A DNA stretch of 64,000 nucleotides from an uncultured Actinomycetes bacterium (GTDB lineage Bacteria > Actinomycetota > CADDZG01 > WHSQ01): NCBI GenBank assembly GCA_937863385.1, contig CALMBW010000020.1:434001-498000 (forward strand), given 5' to 3'. The notes under the pieces were generated by a model. It had not been told where the DNA came from and searched no databases. It saw nothing but the letters and a program-made list of their open reading frames with translations. This document shows positions 47,353 to 58,227 of this stretch, piece by piece. The first letter of the stretch is position 1. Each line of letters opens with the position of its first letter. A program made the translations under genes and the position numbers.

Positions 47353-48336
47353 ATGTTCCAGTACATAGTGCGCAGACTGATCTGGGCAGTGATCATGACC
47401 TTGCTGGTCATTTCCACTGTGTTCGTGATCTTCTTCGTGCTCCCGGGAGGCTCCGGTCGCAACATCGAAGGGGCCGGCAAGTGCTCTAGCCCCATCGCCA
47501 TCATGATGGCCGGGCGGAATCCGCGTCCCGCGCTCGTCTGCAACATCGTCAAACGTCTCGGCTTAGACAAGCCCGTGTACGTGCAGTACGGGCGCTACGT
47601 CGGGAATCTCCTACAAGGAGATATGGGCTATTCGTATCACTCGAGTGAACCGGTGCGCGACGCGATCTTCCGCCGCCTTCCGGCGACCGCCAGCCTCGCG
47701 ATCGGCGCCTCGTTCATCTGGTTGGTCTTCGGTGTCGCGATCGGGATCGTTTCTGCCCTGAGGAGGCGGTCCTTCATGGACCGGGCCTCGATGTTCTTCG
47801 CGCTTGTCGGGGTCTCTTTGCCCACCTTCTTCTTAGGCCTCGTGTTGGTGTTCCTTTTCGACGGCCGTCTGAACATCTACAACGTTGCGAGCTACCAGCC
47901 CATCACCTCGGACCCCGTGGCCTGGCTGAAATCGATGTGGCTCCCCTGGATCGTTCTTGCCTACGTCAGCATGGCCGTGTATGCGCGCATGGTTCGAGGG
48001 AACCTGCTCGAAGTGATGGGCGAGGACTACATCCGTACCGCCCGAGCAAAGGGTCTGCGCGAGAAATCTGTCACTCGCCACGCATTGCGCAGCGCCCTAA
48101 CCCCTGTCGTGACCATGTACGGACTCGACCTCGGGATCTTGTTGGGTGGCGCCGTTATCACCGAGTCGATCTTCAATATCCCCGGTATCGGTAGCCTCGC
48201 CGTCGATGCCATCAGCAACCAAGATCTGCCGACGATCCTTGGCACCACGTTGTTCGCGGGCGTATTCGTGATCATCGCGAACCTCGTTGTTGACATCGCG
48301 TACGCGTCCCTCGATCCCCGGGTCCGGTACTCCTAA
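47353..48336 (+). CDS. Peptide-type ABC transporter permease (DppB/OppB-like)
   Basis: 327 residues with six membrane segments. DppB landmarks: MFQYIVRRLIWAVIMTLLV, KPVYVQYGRYVGNLLQGDMG, and the EAA loop DYIRTARAKGLREKSVTRHA followed by LRSALTPVV. An insert near residues 35-62 (NIEGAGKCSSPIAIMMAG) is longer than usual and contains two cysteines (Cys43, Cys63 region). It ends with the DPRVRYS tail typical of the family. Confidence 0.93.
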   Translation: MFQYIVRRLIWAVIMTLLVISTVFVIFFVLPGGSGRNIEGAGKCSSPIAIMMAGRNPRPALVCNIVKRLGLDKPVYVQYGRYVGNLLQGDMGYSYHSSEPVRDAIFRRLPATASLAIGASFIWLVFGVAIGIVSALRRRSFMDRASMFFALVGVSLPTFFLGLVLVFLFDGRLNIYNVASYQPITSDPVAWLKSMWLPWIVLAYVSMAVYARMVRGNLLEVMGEDYIRTARAKGLREKSVTRHALRSALTPVVTMYGLDLGILLGGAVITESIFNIPGIGSLAVDAISNQDLPTILGTTLFAGVFVIIANLVVDIAYASLDPRVRYS

Positions 48337-48364
48337 CCCCTACAGAAAGGCGACCCCACCTCTG

Positions 48365-49389
48365 ATGGCTCAGGAAGTTCTGCTCGAGGTCAAAGACCTT
48401 CACGTCCACTTTCCCACTGCCGATGGCTTGGTGAAGGCGGTCGACGGGCTCAACTTCAAGGTCCTCAGAGGAGAGACGTTCGGCATCGTGGGTGAGTCCG
48501 GGTCGGGCAAGTCGGTCACCAACCTGACCGCGCTCGGGTTGATCAAGCGTGAGACCGCTCAGATCTCCGGTGAGATCCTCTTCAAGGGTCAAGATCTCTT
48601 GAAGCTGAACAGCGAAGAGTTGCGCAAGGTGCGCGGCAAAGAGCTTGCGATGATCTTCCAGGACCCGTTCGCGTGCTTGCATCCCTTCTACCGGGTCGGC
48701 GACCAGCTCGTTGAGGCGATCCTGTGTCACGAGAAGATGCCGAAGAAGCAAGCGGCCGAGCGCGCGACCGATCTGCTTGCGTCCGTGGGGATCCCTCACC
48801 CTAAGGAAAGGTTCCGGGACTACCCGCACCAGTACTCAGGCGGTATGCGCCAACGGGCGATGATAGCCATGGCGCTGGTACACAATCCCGACCTGTTGAT
48901 CGCGGACGAGCCCACCACAGCTCTGGATGTCACCGTTCAAGCTCAGATCATCGAATTGATCGAGAAGGTGAAGACGGAGTTCAACATCGGCGTCATCCTG
49001 ATCACGCACGACCTGGGAGTGATCGCAGACGTGGCCCAACGCGTGCTCGTCATGTACGCGGGCAGGGGGGCCGAGATGGGCACGATTGACGAGGTCTTCA
49101 AAAGCCCTCTGCACCCCTACACATGGGGTCTGCTCGAGTCGATCCCCCGGGTGGATTCCAAGGGGACCAGACTGGTGCCCATCGAAGGGTCGCCTCCTTC
49201 GTTGATCAACAAGCCGGCCGGGTGCGCTTTCCACCCGCGCTGCCCGCACCGCTTCGAAAAGTGCGACAAAGAGATCCCCGCCATGCAAGATCGCGGTGGG
49301 GGTCACCCGGAAGCGTGCTACCTGAGCATCGAAGACAAGAAGCGCATCTGGGCCGAGCGTGAAGCACGACGCACGAAGGCGGCAAGCTG

Positions 49390-49390
<1 letters not shown>
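48365..49390 (+). CDS. Peptide-type ABC transporter ATP-binding protein (DppD/OppD-like)
   Basis: 341 residues from ATG at 48365. Walker [10 protein letters not shown], signature [12 protein letters not shown] and Walker [13 protein letters not shown]. The C-terminal part has the cysteine-containing oligopeptide-transporter segment ([19 protein letters not shown]), which in some relatives holds an iron-sulfur cluster. It powers import together with the DppF-like ATPase encoded next; the two genes overlap by one base. Confidence 0.95.
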
Positions 49391-50465
<1,075 letters not shown>

Positions 50466-50469
<4 letters not shown>

Positions 50470-51317
50470 CCTTCTCGATCGTTGCTTACGATCCCAGCTC
50501 CGATCCGCCCGAATGGGGTGTAGCGGTGGCGTCGAAGTTCTTGTCCGTGGGGGCCGCCGTGCCGTGGGCGAGCGCGGGCGTAGGAGCGGTTGCTACCCAG
50601 GCACTAGCGAACCTCGCCTACGGACCAGACGGGCTGCGGATGCTTGCATCCGGACGCTCCGCTACTGAAGTCGTCAACGCTCTAACCGGTCCGGACGAGT
50701 TGCGAGAGCAGCGTCAGGTGGGCGTGGTCGACGCGGCGGGAGAGCCGGCAACCTTCACCGGATCGGAGTGCCTGGACTGGGCCGGAGGCATCACGGGGAA
50801 ACACTTCGCTTGCCAGGGAAACATCCTGACCGGCCCGGAGGTCGTTGACGAGATGGCTTCGGCTTTCGAGGCCGCCAAAGGAGAGCTGGGCGTTCGATTG
50901 TTGGCGGCATTGAAGGCAGGCGACGATGCCGGTGGAGACCGCAGAGGACGGCAAGGCGCGGCCCTGTACATCGTTCGCGAGGGGGGCGGGTACGGCGGCG
51001 GTATCGACAAGGCTGTCGACCTAAGGGTCGACGATCATGAGGCGGCAACCGATGAGTTGTTGCGTCTCTGGGACCTCCATCGCCTGTACTTCCCACGGCC
51101 CGAAGAGCTCGACTTCATCGTTATCGACGATGTGGTTGCGACCGAGCTGAGGGGGCATCTGATGGAACTCGGCTACGACGCGGGCGAGGGGGCCGGGTAC
51201 GACTCCTCACTCAAGGATGCCCTATGGGCGTACGTGGGAACCGAGAACCTCGAAGAGAGATGGACCGATGAAGCAAAGATCGAAAGAGGGATCCTCGAGT
51301 ATCTCCGCAAGCACTAG
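50466..51317 (+). CDS. DUF1028 family protein (Ntn-hydrolase-like fold)
   Basis: 283 residues. The DUF1028 domain begins with [20 protein letters not shown] and has [30 protein letters not shown] and [19 protein letters not shown]. Structures in the family have an Ntn-hydrolase-like fold. The last 80 residues form an extra helical domain seen in part of the family. It overlaps the peptide-importer operon by 4 bp, and DUF1028 genes are often beside such importers, suggesting a peptidase or amidase role; this is inference. Confidence 0.88.
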
Positions 51318-51323
51318 CGCCTC

Positions 51324-52484
51324 TTAGATCTCCTCGCGTGCCTGCAGTGCCAGCCGGTAGACCTCTTTGAGTGGCAAGCCGGTGATACGAGCGACCTTTG
51401 CTGCATCCTCGAACTCGGGTGATGCGGTGACCTCATGGCCTTTGCGGTAGCCGATCTTGATTGCTACTTCGAACCCTTCAACCGTCACCGTTTCGAACGA
51501 GCGAACCAACTCATCTTTGCCTGTGGTCCCGATCCGTACTCCCAGGGTCGTGGTCTCGGCGTAAAGGACGTCCAGAACGCGACCAAGTGCCTTCCTCTCG
51601 CAGAGGACCGAGAGCGCGATTCCCGGCCGGCCCTTCTTCATCGTTATCGGAAAGCTCCACGCATCCTGCGCACCGGACTCGAGTAGGCGCTCGATCGCGA
51701 ACGGGATCATCTCGGGTGTCATGTCGTCGATGTTGGTTTCCAGCAACAGGTGGTCGGAGTCCGTTTCCTCGCTGACGTCGCCGACGAGTACACGCAGCAC
51801 ATTTGGGAGAGGCGAGCCTTCACGTTTCCCCGCGCCGTATCCGGTTGTGTGCAACTTCATCGGCGGGAGATGAGGTGATGACGTTGCTACTTCGGCGAGG
51901 AAAGCAGCTCCCGTCGGGGTTAGTAGCTCGCCTTCACCCCTCTGAAGCACGGTGAAACCGGAGATCAACTCGCCGACCGCCGGGCCCGGCACGGCAAGAA
52001 GACCGTGAGAGGTCGAGACGGTTCCGGTTCCGACGTCGATCGCCGACACCAGTACCCGGTCCGGTCCGAGGCTCACTAAGGCGGCCGCGCAACCGACGAC
52101 ATCGACGATCGCGTCGAGTGCTCCGACCTCGTGGAAGTGGACCTCTTCGATCGAGGTGCCGTGCACCTTCGCCTCTGCTGCGGCCACTCGTTCGAACACT
52201 CTCGTCGCGACGCGGGCGATGCGTTCATCCAGCGCGGCGTTGGCGAGGATCAAGCGGATGTCGGCTAAGTGCCGGTGAGTGGGAGATGGTTCTGTAGTTA
52301 TGTTCGCTCGTAGCGCACGTTGGGGGCCGCGTCGGGTCTCGTCGAAGCTAAGGGTCCAACCCGGAAGGTCGAGAGCCTCTAGAGCCTCGTGTATAGCCTC
52401 GCGGTTGGCTCCCGCGTCGACCAGGGCACCCAGGATCATGTCGCCGGACGCACCCGAAGCGCAGTCGAAGTAGACGGTCCTCAT
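51324..52484 (-). CDS. larC: Nickel-pincer cofactor biosynthesis protein LarC
   Basis: 386 residues. Family landmarks: YFDCASGASGDMILGALVDAG, VHFHEVGALDAIVDVVG, LTPTGAAFL and, in the C-terminal half, LLLETNIDDMTPEM and IGYRKGHEVTASPEFED. LarC inserts nickel into the pincer cofactor of lactate racemase and related enzymes using CTP. In Lactiplantibacillus it is split by a programmed frameshift; here it is one frame. Its ATG overlaps the larB stop. LarE and LarA are not in the window. Confidence 0.92.
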   Translation of the reverse strand: MRTVYFDCASGASGDMILGALVDAGANREAIHEALEALDLPGWTLSFDETRRGPQRALRANITTEPSPTHRHLADIRLILANAALDERIARVATRVFERVAAAEAKVHGTSIEEVHFHEVGALDAIVDVVGCAAALVSLGPDRVLVSAIDVGTGTVSTSHGLLAVPGPAVGELISGFTVLQRGEGELLTPTGAAFLAEVATSSPHLPPMKLHTTGYGAGKREGSPLPNVLRVLVGDVSEETDSDHLLLETNIDDMTPEMIPFAIERLLESGAQDAWSFPITMKKGRPGIALSVLCERKALGRVLDVLYAETTTLGVRIGTTGKDELVRSFETVTVEGFEVAIKIGYRKGHEVTASPEFEDAAKVARITGLPLKEVYRLALQAREEI

Positions 52485-53257
52485 CGGTTGCCGGAGCTCC
52501 GCCGATTTAGGATGCGGTGCGCAGCGACGGCGGCTCCGAAGCCATTGTCGATGTTCGTCACCGTGATCCCCGCAGCACAGGAGTTGAGCATGGCCAGCAG
52601 CGCTGCCAGTCCCTCGAACGATGATCCGTATCCGATGCTGGTAGGCACCGCTATCACTGGTGCTGATGCGATCCCCCCTACGAGGCTGGCGAGAGCACCT
52701 TCCATCCCTGCAACAACGATGACGACGTCGGCCTTATGAAGCTCGTCTTGCGCTTCGAGCAGTCGATGCAGGCCCGCGACGCCGACGTCATTGAGATGGG
52801 TGGCCCACGCGCCGAGAGCGCGAGAAGTGTGGAGCGCTTCGTAAGCAACCGGCAGGTCCGAGGTTCCGGCACAGACGACCGACACATGACCGGTAGCCTC
52901 GCTACGCTGCGCCGGTTCGGCGCTGCGTAGCACCACCAGTTTCGCTGCCTCGTGGTGCACCGCATCGGGGTGTTCTTTGACCAGCGCCCGGGCCGTCTCG
53001 GGGGTGCATCTGGTCGCCAGCACGGGCGACGAAGTCGTCTCGAGCAATCTGGTGGCTATCGAAACAACCTGCTCGGTTGTCTTGCCCTGGGCGAATATCG
53101 CCTCGGGCAACCCTTGACGGAGCTCTCGATGGGTATCGAGACGTGCGAAACCGAGGTCTTCGGTGGGTACGCGCCGGAGGCTTGCCAGGGCTTCTTCGGG
53201 CGACGAGCTTCCCTCTCGGACCCTTGCAAGCAGGTCTTTCACCTCTTCTGGGCGCAT
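52481..53257 (-). CDS. larB: Nickel-pincer cofactor biosynthesis protein LarB
   Basis: 258 residues. LarB carboxylates and hydrolyses nicotinic acid adenine dinucleotide at the first step of pincer cofactor synthesis. The C-terminal half has the PurE-like fold: VVCAGTSDLPVAYEA, DVGVAGLHRLL, VVIVVAGMEGALASLVGG and PVIAVPTSIGYG. The N-terminus (EEVKDLLARVREG) and FARLDTHRELRQGLPEAIFA are family-specific. It forms an operon with larC by ATGA overlap. Confidence 0.93.
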   Translation of the reverse strand: MRPEEVKDLLARVREGSSSPEEALASLRRVPTEDLGFARLDTHRELRQGLPEAIFAQGKTTEQVVSIATRLLETTSSPVLATRCTPETARALVKEHPDAVHHEAAKLVVLRSAEPAQRSEATGHVSVVCAGTSDLPVAYEALHTSRALGAWATHLNDVGVAGLHRLLEAQDELHKADVVIVVAGMEGALASLVGGIASAPVIAVPTSIGYGSSFEGLAALLAMLNSCAAGITVTNIDNGFGAAVAAHRILNRRSSGNR

Positions 53258-53271
53258 ATCGGAAGTGTAGG

Positions 53272-53811
53272 ATGCCGACCGTGCCGGACCTAACTAACGA
53301 GCAACTAACGCTGGCCTTGGCCATCGTGGCGGGACTCGCTCTGATCGCATTCGTAGTCGCCGCCATCTCGATGGCCAAACTTCGCAAAGCGCGCAAGGAG
53401 TACGTGGTGTTGCGCGGGGAATCGGGGCCGCGCGACCTGCTCGCTGCCGTCTCCCATGCGATGCGCCAGGTCGAATCCATCAACTCGCGCGTCGATAGCG
53501 TCGTCACTCGCCAAGAAGAGCAAGCGGCTATCGGACGCTTCGCCCTCCAGCGGTTCGGGATGGTCCGCTACGACGCTTTCGAGGACATGGGTGGACGACT
53601 CTCGTTCTCGGCAGCGATCCTGGACGACCACGGCGATGGCCTTGTGATGACATCGATCAATGGCCGGACCGAAACCCGCACCTACGCCAAGCCGGTCACG
53701 CGATTGTCCTCCGAACACAACCTGTCCGGTGAAGAGCGAGCCGCTATCGACCTGGCGGCGGCCGGGAACGAGGGTTCATCCAAGCAGCACCGCGCCGCTA
53801 CGTCGAACTGA
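53272..53811 (+). CDS. DUF4446 membrane-anchored protein
   Basis: 179 residues from ATG at 53272; a GTG at 53281 is an alternative. A membrane helix (LTLALAIVAGLALIAFVVAAI) is followed by a coiled-coil part (MRQVESINSRVDSVVTRQEE) and the conserved region RFGMVRYDAFEDMGGRLSFSA and NGRTETRTYAKPV of DUF4446. Function unknown. It is divergent from larB, with only 14 bp between them, and 10 bp ahead of serS. Confidence 0.87.
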   Translation: MPTVPDLTNEQLTLALAIVAGLALIAFVVAAISMAKLRKARKEYVVLRGESGPRDLLAAVSHAMRQVESINSRVDSVVTRQEEQAAIGRFALQRFGMVRYDAFEDMGGRLSFSAAILDDHGDGLVMTSINGRTETRTYAKPVTRLSSEHNLSGEERAAIDLAAAGNEGSSKQHRAATSN

Positions 53812-53821
53812 GGCCGGGGCG

Positions 53822-55084
53822 ATGATCGATCTGAGGCTTCTGCGCGAGGATCCTGACGCCGTTCGCGCCGCGTATTCGAAGCGTGGGGGGGTCAAGGGTC
53901 TCGACGAAGTGATCGCGGCCGATGCCGTCTATCGCGAACGGCTCAAAGAGGTTGAAGAGCTCCGTGCAGAGCAGAACCGAGCATCGAAAGCTATCGGTAA
54001 CGCTGCCCCCGACGACCGTCCTGCAGCTATCGCAGAGGCCAAGGAGCTTTCGGACCGGCTCAAAGAGTTGGAGCCTGTGCTGGAAGAGGTCCAGCAGAAG
54101 CTCGAAAGCCTCGCTGCTCACCTCCCGAACCTTCCACATTCGTCGGTTCCTGAGGGAGCCTCCGAGGACGACAACGTGATCGAGCGCGAGGTGGGTGAGC
54201 GCCGAGACTTCGACTTCGAGCCCAAAGACCATGTCGAGCTGGGTGAGGCCCTTGGGATCTTCGACTCGGAGCGGGGAGCGAAGACGTCTGGCAGCCGTTT
54301 CGTCTATCTCACCGGCAACGGTGTACTGCTAGAGCTCGCGTTGGTCCGTTTCGCCTTGGAGCGTCTGTCCGAGCGTGGTTTCAAGCCGATGGCTCCACCG
54401 CTGTTGGTTCGAGAACACGCGATGTATGGGACCGGATTCTTTCCCGCCGACGAGTTCGAGATCTATCGCTTGGAGCGCGATGACCTTTACCTGATCGGGA
54501 CTTCCGAGGTACCGCTGGCGGCGTATCACTCAGGAGAGGTGCTCGATGCGGCCGATCTGCCGGTCCGTTATGCCGGGTTCTCTCCCTGCTTCAGGCGCGA
54601 GGCCGGGAGCTACGGCAAGGACACCAAGGGATTGATCCGGGTGCATCAGTTCGACAAGGTCGAGCAGTTCTCGCTGACCACCGCGGAAGATTCGTGGGAT
54701 GAGTTCGCAACCATCCGTGCCAACGAAGAGATGATCCTTCAGGCGCTCGAGATCCCATATCGCGTGGCGGTGATGTGCGGAGGTGATCTCGGATCGTCGG
54801 CGGCCAAGAAAGTGGATCACGAGGCCTGGTTGCCGGGGGCTCAGCGCTATCTCGAGCTGACGTCTGCGTCCAACACGACCGACTATCAGTCGCGTCGCTT
54901 GAAGATCCGCCATCGCGGCAAGGAGGGAACGGCGCTGGTTCATACCCTGAATGGGACGGCCGTCGCCGTGGGCCGAACCATCGTTGCGTTGCTCGAGAAC
55001 CACCAGCAGGCTGATGGCAGCGTGGATATCCCCGAAGCTTTGCGGCCCTACACGGGCTTTTCGAAACTGACTCCACCTGCCTAA
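53822..55084 (+). CDS. serS: Seryl-tRNA synthetase
   Basis: 420 residues. The N-terminal coiled-coil arm (about 30-100) grips the long variable arm of tRNA-Ser. Class II motifs: motif 2 FSPCFRREAGSYGKDTKGLIR and motif 3 NGTAVAVGRTIVALLE; TSEVPLAAYH binds the substrate. It charges tRNA-Ser and would also charge tRNA-Sec, the first step in selenocysteine formation. I chose the ATG at 53822 because the family start MIDLRLLREDPDAVR lies there. Confidence 0.97.
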   Translation: MIDLRLLREDPDAVRAAYSKRGGVKGLDEVIAADAVYRERLKEVEELRAEQNRASKAIGNAAPDDRPAAIAEAKELSDRLKELEPVLEEVQQKLESLAAHLPNLPHSSVPEGASEDDNVIEREVGERRDFDFEPKDHVELGEALGIFDSERGAKTSGSRFVYLTGNGVLLELALVRFALERLSERGFKPMAPPLLVREHAMYGTGFFPADEFEIYRLERDDLYLIGTSEVPLAAYHSGEVLDAADLPVRYAGFSPCFRREAGSYGKDTKGLIRVHQFDKVEQFSLTTAEDSWDEFATIRANEEMILQALEIPYRVAVMCGGDLGSSAAKKVDHEAWLPGAQRYLELTSASNTTDYQSRRLKIRHRGKEGTALVHTLNGTAVAVGRTIVALLENHQQADGSVDIPEALRPYTGFSKLTPPA

Positions 55085-55097
55085 CGCTGCCGCCCGG

Positions 55098-56669
55098 CTA
55101 GCGGTCGGGTGAGCGTTGCGGGATCGTTACTACGAAGGTCGAGCCTTTGCCTTCTTGGCTCTCTAACGTGATGGTTCCGTTGTGCAGCTCTACCAGCGAT
55201 TTCACGATGGCCAGTCCCAGCCCCACGCCACCAACTGACCTGGTGCTTGACGGATCAACCTGACGGAAGCGGTCGAATATCTGGTCGTGCAGATGTCCTG
55301 GGATGCCGCGCCCCTCATCTGTGACCGTTATGACTACCTCGGACGGCCGTTGCTCGGCAGTGATGGTGATCGTCGTCTTTTCTTCCGAGTACTTGATCGC
55401 GTTGTCGACGAGGTTGCGAACGATGTGATTCAAGGCGCGCTCGTCGCACCAGATGACCGGATCCTGCGACCGGAGCTCGGTGAGGATCTTGCGCTGACCA
55501 CTGCCGTGTGCAGCGTCCATGTCGGCGACGATGTCGTCGATGAACGAAGCTAGTTCGATCCTCGTGCGCTGCAACTTGATGCCGCCCGATTCCACGCCCG
55601 ATGAGGTGAGCAGTTCCTCAACCAGTCCCAGTAGCCGCTGACCCTGCCTATCGATGACGTCGATGAAGCTGAACAGATCGTCTGTAGTCATCCTGTCCGA
55701 GTTTCGCCGGATGGTCTTGGCAGAACCGATGATCGACGCCAGCGGACTCCGAAGCTCGTGGGAAACGTTTGCGAGGAAGTCCTGCTTGAGCCGATCGAGC
55801 TCCTCTAGGCGTGTGACCGTTTCGCGCTCTCGTGCGAAGGTTCGGGCGTTACCCAACGCGATAGCGGCATGCTCCGCGAAGAACCCGAGCGCTTTCAGGT
55901 CGTCCTGGATGAAGCGGCGGTTCTCGGAGGTCTGCGTGATGTTGAGGACACCTACCAGTTGTTCACGTCGCACCAACGGACAAGACATCGCCGACGTGAT
56001 GGAGCGTTCGGGGTGTCCGCGTCCTTCCACGGGGGGGCCGGGATCGCTTCCGAGCAATAGCGGCGTTCGTTGCTCGGCGACCACACCCGAGATGCCTTGA
56101 CCAAGCTCGACCCGGGCGCCGAGAACGGTGTCGTGCGCCGTTCCCCGGTAACTCACAACCTCGAGGTGGGTCCCATCGGAACTCAGCAGCATGATCGAGG
56201 CCTCATCGCCGCCAAGTAGGTCCAGAGCTTGCTCCAGGATGGTGTCGAGAACCACCGGCAGATCGAGGCTTCCGTTGATCGCCCTGGCAACCTCCGACAT
56301 CTTGGCCGCCTCCTGGAGCCGATGCGAAAGTCCCGCCGAACGCACCTTTTCTTCGAGCAGCTGGTCGGCCAACCGTCGGAGCGACGATTCCTTCTCGGCA
56401 ACGTAGAGAAGTAGGGACGCCATCAATCCGGCCAAGAGTACGAGCAGGATCCAGTTCCCCATCGACTCGAACCGCAGCACTTCGGGCAGCATGTTCCGGC
56501 CCACCGAGAACACCGCCAGCGAGATCGTCAGCGCCGAGGCCCAGAACAGCGACATCGACCAGAGCTGGCCTCGCCGCTTGTTCAGGTCGTCGAGCGATAT
56601 CTCGGGCGCGCCCGCCCGGCCCTTGCGTCCAAGGACCTCCCGCAGGCGCGCAGAGGATGCAAGTTTCAT
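55098..56669 (-). CDS. Sensor histidine kinase with GAF domain
   Basis: 523 residues. Two membrane helices (SLFWASALTISLAVFSVG and ILLVLLAGLMASLLLYVA), a coiled coil, a GAF domain (about 125-275), then HisKA with the phospho-accepting His in NVSHELRSPLASI and a HATPase with NLVDNAIKYS, DEGRGIPG and GVGLGLAIVKSLV. It senses an unknown signal. No response-regulator gene is adjacent, so the partner must be elsewhere. Convergent with serS (13 bp apart). Confidence 0.93.
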   Translation of the reverse strand: MKLASSARLREVLGRKGRAGAPEISLDDLNKRRGQLWSMSLFWASALTISLAVFSVGRNMLPEVLRFESMGNWILLVLLAGLMASLLLYVAEKESSLRRLADQLLEEKVRSAGLSHRLQEAAKMSEVARAINGSLDLPVVLDTILEQALDLLGGDEASIMLLSSDGTHLEVVSYRGTAHDTVLGARVELGQGISGVVAEQRTPLLLGSDPGPPVEGRGHPERSITSAMSCPLVRREQLVGVLNITQTSENRRFIQDDLKALGFFAEHAAIALGNARTFARERETVTRLEELDRLKQDFLANVSHELRSPLASIIGSAKTIRRNSDRMTTDDLFSFIDVIDRQGQRLLGLVEELLTSSGVESGGIKLQRTRIELASFIDDIVADMDAAHGSGQRKILTELRSQDPVIWCDERALNHIVRNLVDNAIKYSEEKTTITITAEQRPSEVVITVTDEGRGIPGHLHDQIFDRFRQVDPSSTRSVGGVGLGLAIVKSLVELHNGTITLESQEGKGSTFVVTIPQRSPDR

Positions 56670-56797
56670 GCTGTTTCATCGGTACGGGACCCCGGGCTCC
56701 TAAATCACATATACCGGGCAGTCGCCAGCCGATCGCTCCCCCCGGATCGACCCCCAGCGGTCTCTGCCCACCCCTGCACCCGGTAGCTTTGGGGCCT

Positions 56798-56883
56798 GGA
56801 GGGCTACGCTAACTGGCAAGCGGACGGTCTTGAAAACCGTTGTCGGCAACGACTTTAGGGTTCGAGTCCCTAGCCCTCCGCCA
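56798..56883 (+). tRNA. tRNA-Ser (anticodon TGA)
   Basis: 86 nt including encoded CCA: acceptor GGAGGGC with GCCCTCC, discriminator G, D-stem CGCT/AGCG, anticodon arm ACGGT-CTTGAAA-ACCGT, a long variable arm (TGTCGGCAACGAC) and T-arm TAGGGTTCGAGTCCCTA. It differs from the other three tRNAs here in encoding CCA. The anticodon is TGA, not TCA, so it is not tRNA-Sec. Confidence 0.95.
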
Positions 56884-57207
56884 ACTCCGCCTGCGGCTTT
56901 GCCCGAGAGAGAGCGCGGTGTCGTTTGAAGAATCGAGGCGATTGGGCTCGCTCCCAGCACTGGGGCCCAGGCTTGAGGGAAGGCTCCGATCGGTCGGTGC
57001 TGGCGGTTAGCGTTGACGCAATCGAGGGGAAACGGCTCGTTCGCAAATGCCGCTCGTGTCGAGGTCAACGCGCGGTGCTACGACCCTGTAGGTGCCGGGA
57101 CGCGATACCGAGAAAGCGAACGTCCGATCGTCTGAGGTTCGAGCCGTTCTGATCTGCCGCCACTCACCATCTTTCTTTCGTTGCAGGATGAGTGGGACGT
57201 TCGCCGC
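56884..57207 (+). other. Intergenic stretch with no supported gene
   Basis: 324 bp between tRNA-Ser and the end of the metalloprotease gene. A 75-codon frame (56925-57152, TTG start) encodes an Arg/Cys-rich peptide without ribosome site or known family, and I leave it out. A GGTTCGAGCC near 57132 resembles a tRNA T-loop, but no cloverleaf forms around it. I see no clear terminator. Confidence 0.5.
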
Positions 57208-58227
57208 TCATTCTTGTCGGTCATCCTCAGCGGCTACCTCGCCTGCGATCTCATCGCCGGTCGTGGCTGCTTCTATCGTTCGCGCTACCGACGAGGGCGG
57301 GCTTGGTTCGGGTTCGGGCTCGGGGACGGGTTCAGGTTCTGGGTCTGGGTCTGGGACGGGTTCGGGCTCGGGCTCAGGTTCCGGCTCAGGTTCCGGTGCC
57401 GGCTCGGGTTCAGGCTCCGCAGGTGGAGGGGAGGCGGGGTCTTGGAGGTAGTCCAAAGCCCAGCGACGAACCACTGCAGCTTCCAAGGTGGAAAACGTCG
57501 GCGAGATGAATAGGACGTCGTTGAACATCAACGTGCACGGCTGGATGTGGGCGACGATGTCCCCCGGAGCACCTTGAGCGCAGTTGGCGTAGTGGTGATG
57601 TGCTGCAAGTAGGTGCGCGATCTCGTGGGCGGCGATCTTTCCGCTCCACCTTTCCCAATCGGCGTCATCGGCACGCGCTTCGCCCACCGCGAATGCAGCG
57701 TCGTCATAAGCGATGCCACCCACGCAGTCGGCCTGTCCGGCGACCGAGCTAGCGAGCTCGCCGCTGATCATCGTGTAGACGACGTCGGCGTCCGGTGGTC
57801 GCACGCCGCCGTAGTGAGCCTTGGATGCATCGATGATCGCCTGGGATTGTGACGACGAAGGCACCACTCCGGTGGCCGAATCGTCTGTGCCGGTGGCCAC
57901 TTGAGGATCGAACGGCTCGTAGACCGCATTCACGGTGATGTTGATCGATCCGAACACCTGCTCGGCCCATGCCATGATCCGCCGAGCAGACTCTTCGTCG
58001 ATGCCGACCATCAGGACTTGGACATCGAGATCCAGAGCGGTTGTGTAGTCGCCCACGATGGGGATCTCATGGTGTTCTGGAGCAAGAGTGTCGAGACTGC
58101 TGCAGTCTGAGTCCTCCGTATCGATGAGATCCACTGGAGTGGGGAGCGTTCGATCCGACGCGGCTGCGCCGGCCCCTCCCCAGGCGAGTAAAAGTAGGCA
58201 TAGCAAGGCCGGGGCTTTCGTCCGCAT
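57208..58227 (-). CDS. Secreted metzincin-like zinc metalloprotease with Pro-Glu repeat tail
   Basis: 339 residues from ATG at 58227 (frame open 16 codons further). Signal peptide LLCLLLLAWGGAGAAA. The zinc site is HEIAHLLAAHHHYANC, an extended HEXXHXXXXXH motif, followed by a methionine (TLMFND) that could be the Met-turn. DADVVYTMISGE and CVGGIAYDDAAF resemble reprolysin-like peptidases. The tail is about 50 residues of PEPEP repeats, probably a wall-spanning stalk. The substrate is unknown. Confidence 0.8.
   Translation of the reverse strand: MRTKAPALLCLLLLAWGGAGAAASDRTLPTPVDLIDTEDSDCSSLDTLAPEHHEIPIVGDYTTALDLDVQVLMVGIDEESARRIMAWAEQVFGSINITVNAVYEPFDPQVATGTDDSATGVVPSSSQSQAIIDASKAHYGGVRPPDADVVYTMISGELASSVAGQADCVGGIAYDDAAFAVGEARADDADWERWSGKIAAHEIAHLLAAHHHYANCAQGAPGDIVAHIQPCTLMFNDVLFISPTFSTLEAAVVRRWALDYLQDPASPPPAEPEPEPAPEPEPEPEPEPEPVPDPDPEPEPVPEPEPEPSPPSSVARTIEAATTGDEIAGEVAAEDDRQE

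Noticed and set aside
51324-53257. Programmed frameshift in larC as in Lactiplantibacillus
   Set aside because: larC is one uninterrupted frame here.
56798-56883. tRNA-Sec (selC) to go with the candidate selenoprotein
   Set aside because: The anticodon loop CTTGAAA gives TGA, and the acceptor/T-stem layout is the normal 7+5 of tRNA-Ser.
56925-57152. 75-residue Arg/Cys-rich frame after tRNA-Ser
   Set aside because: TTG start without ribosome site and no recognisable family; it could be real but I cannot support it.
57300-57420. DNA tandem repeat array
   Set aside because: This is the degenerate Pro-Glu coding tail of the metalloprotease, not an independent element.
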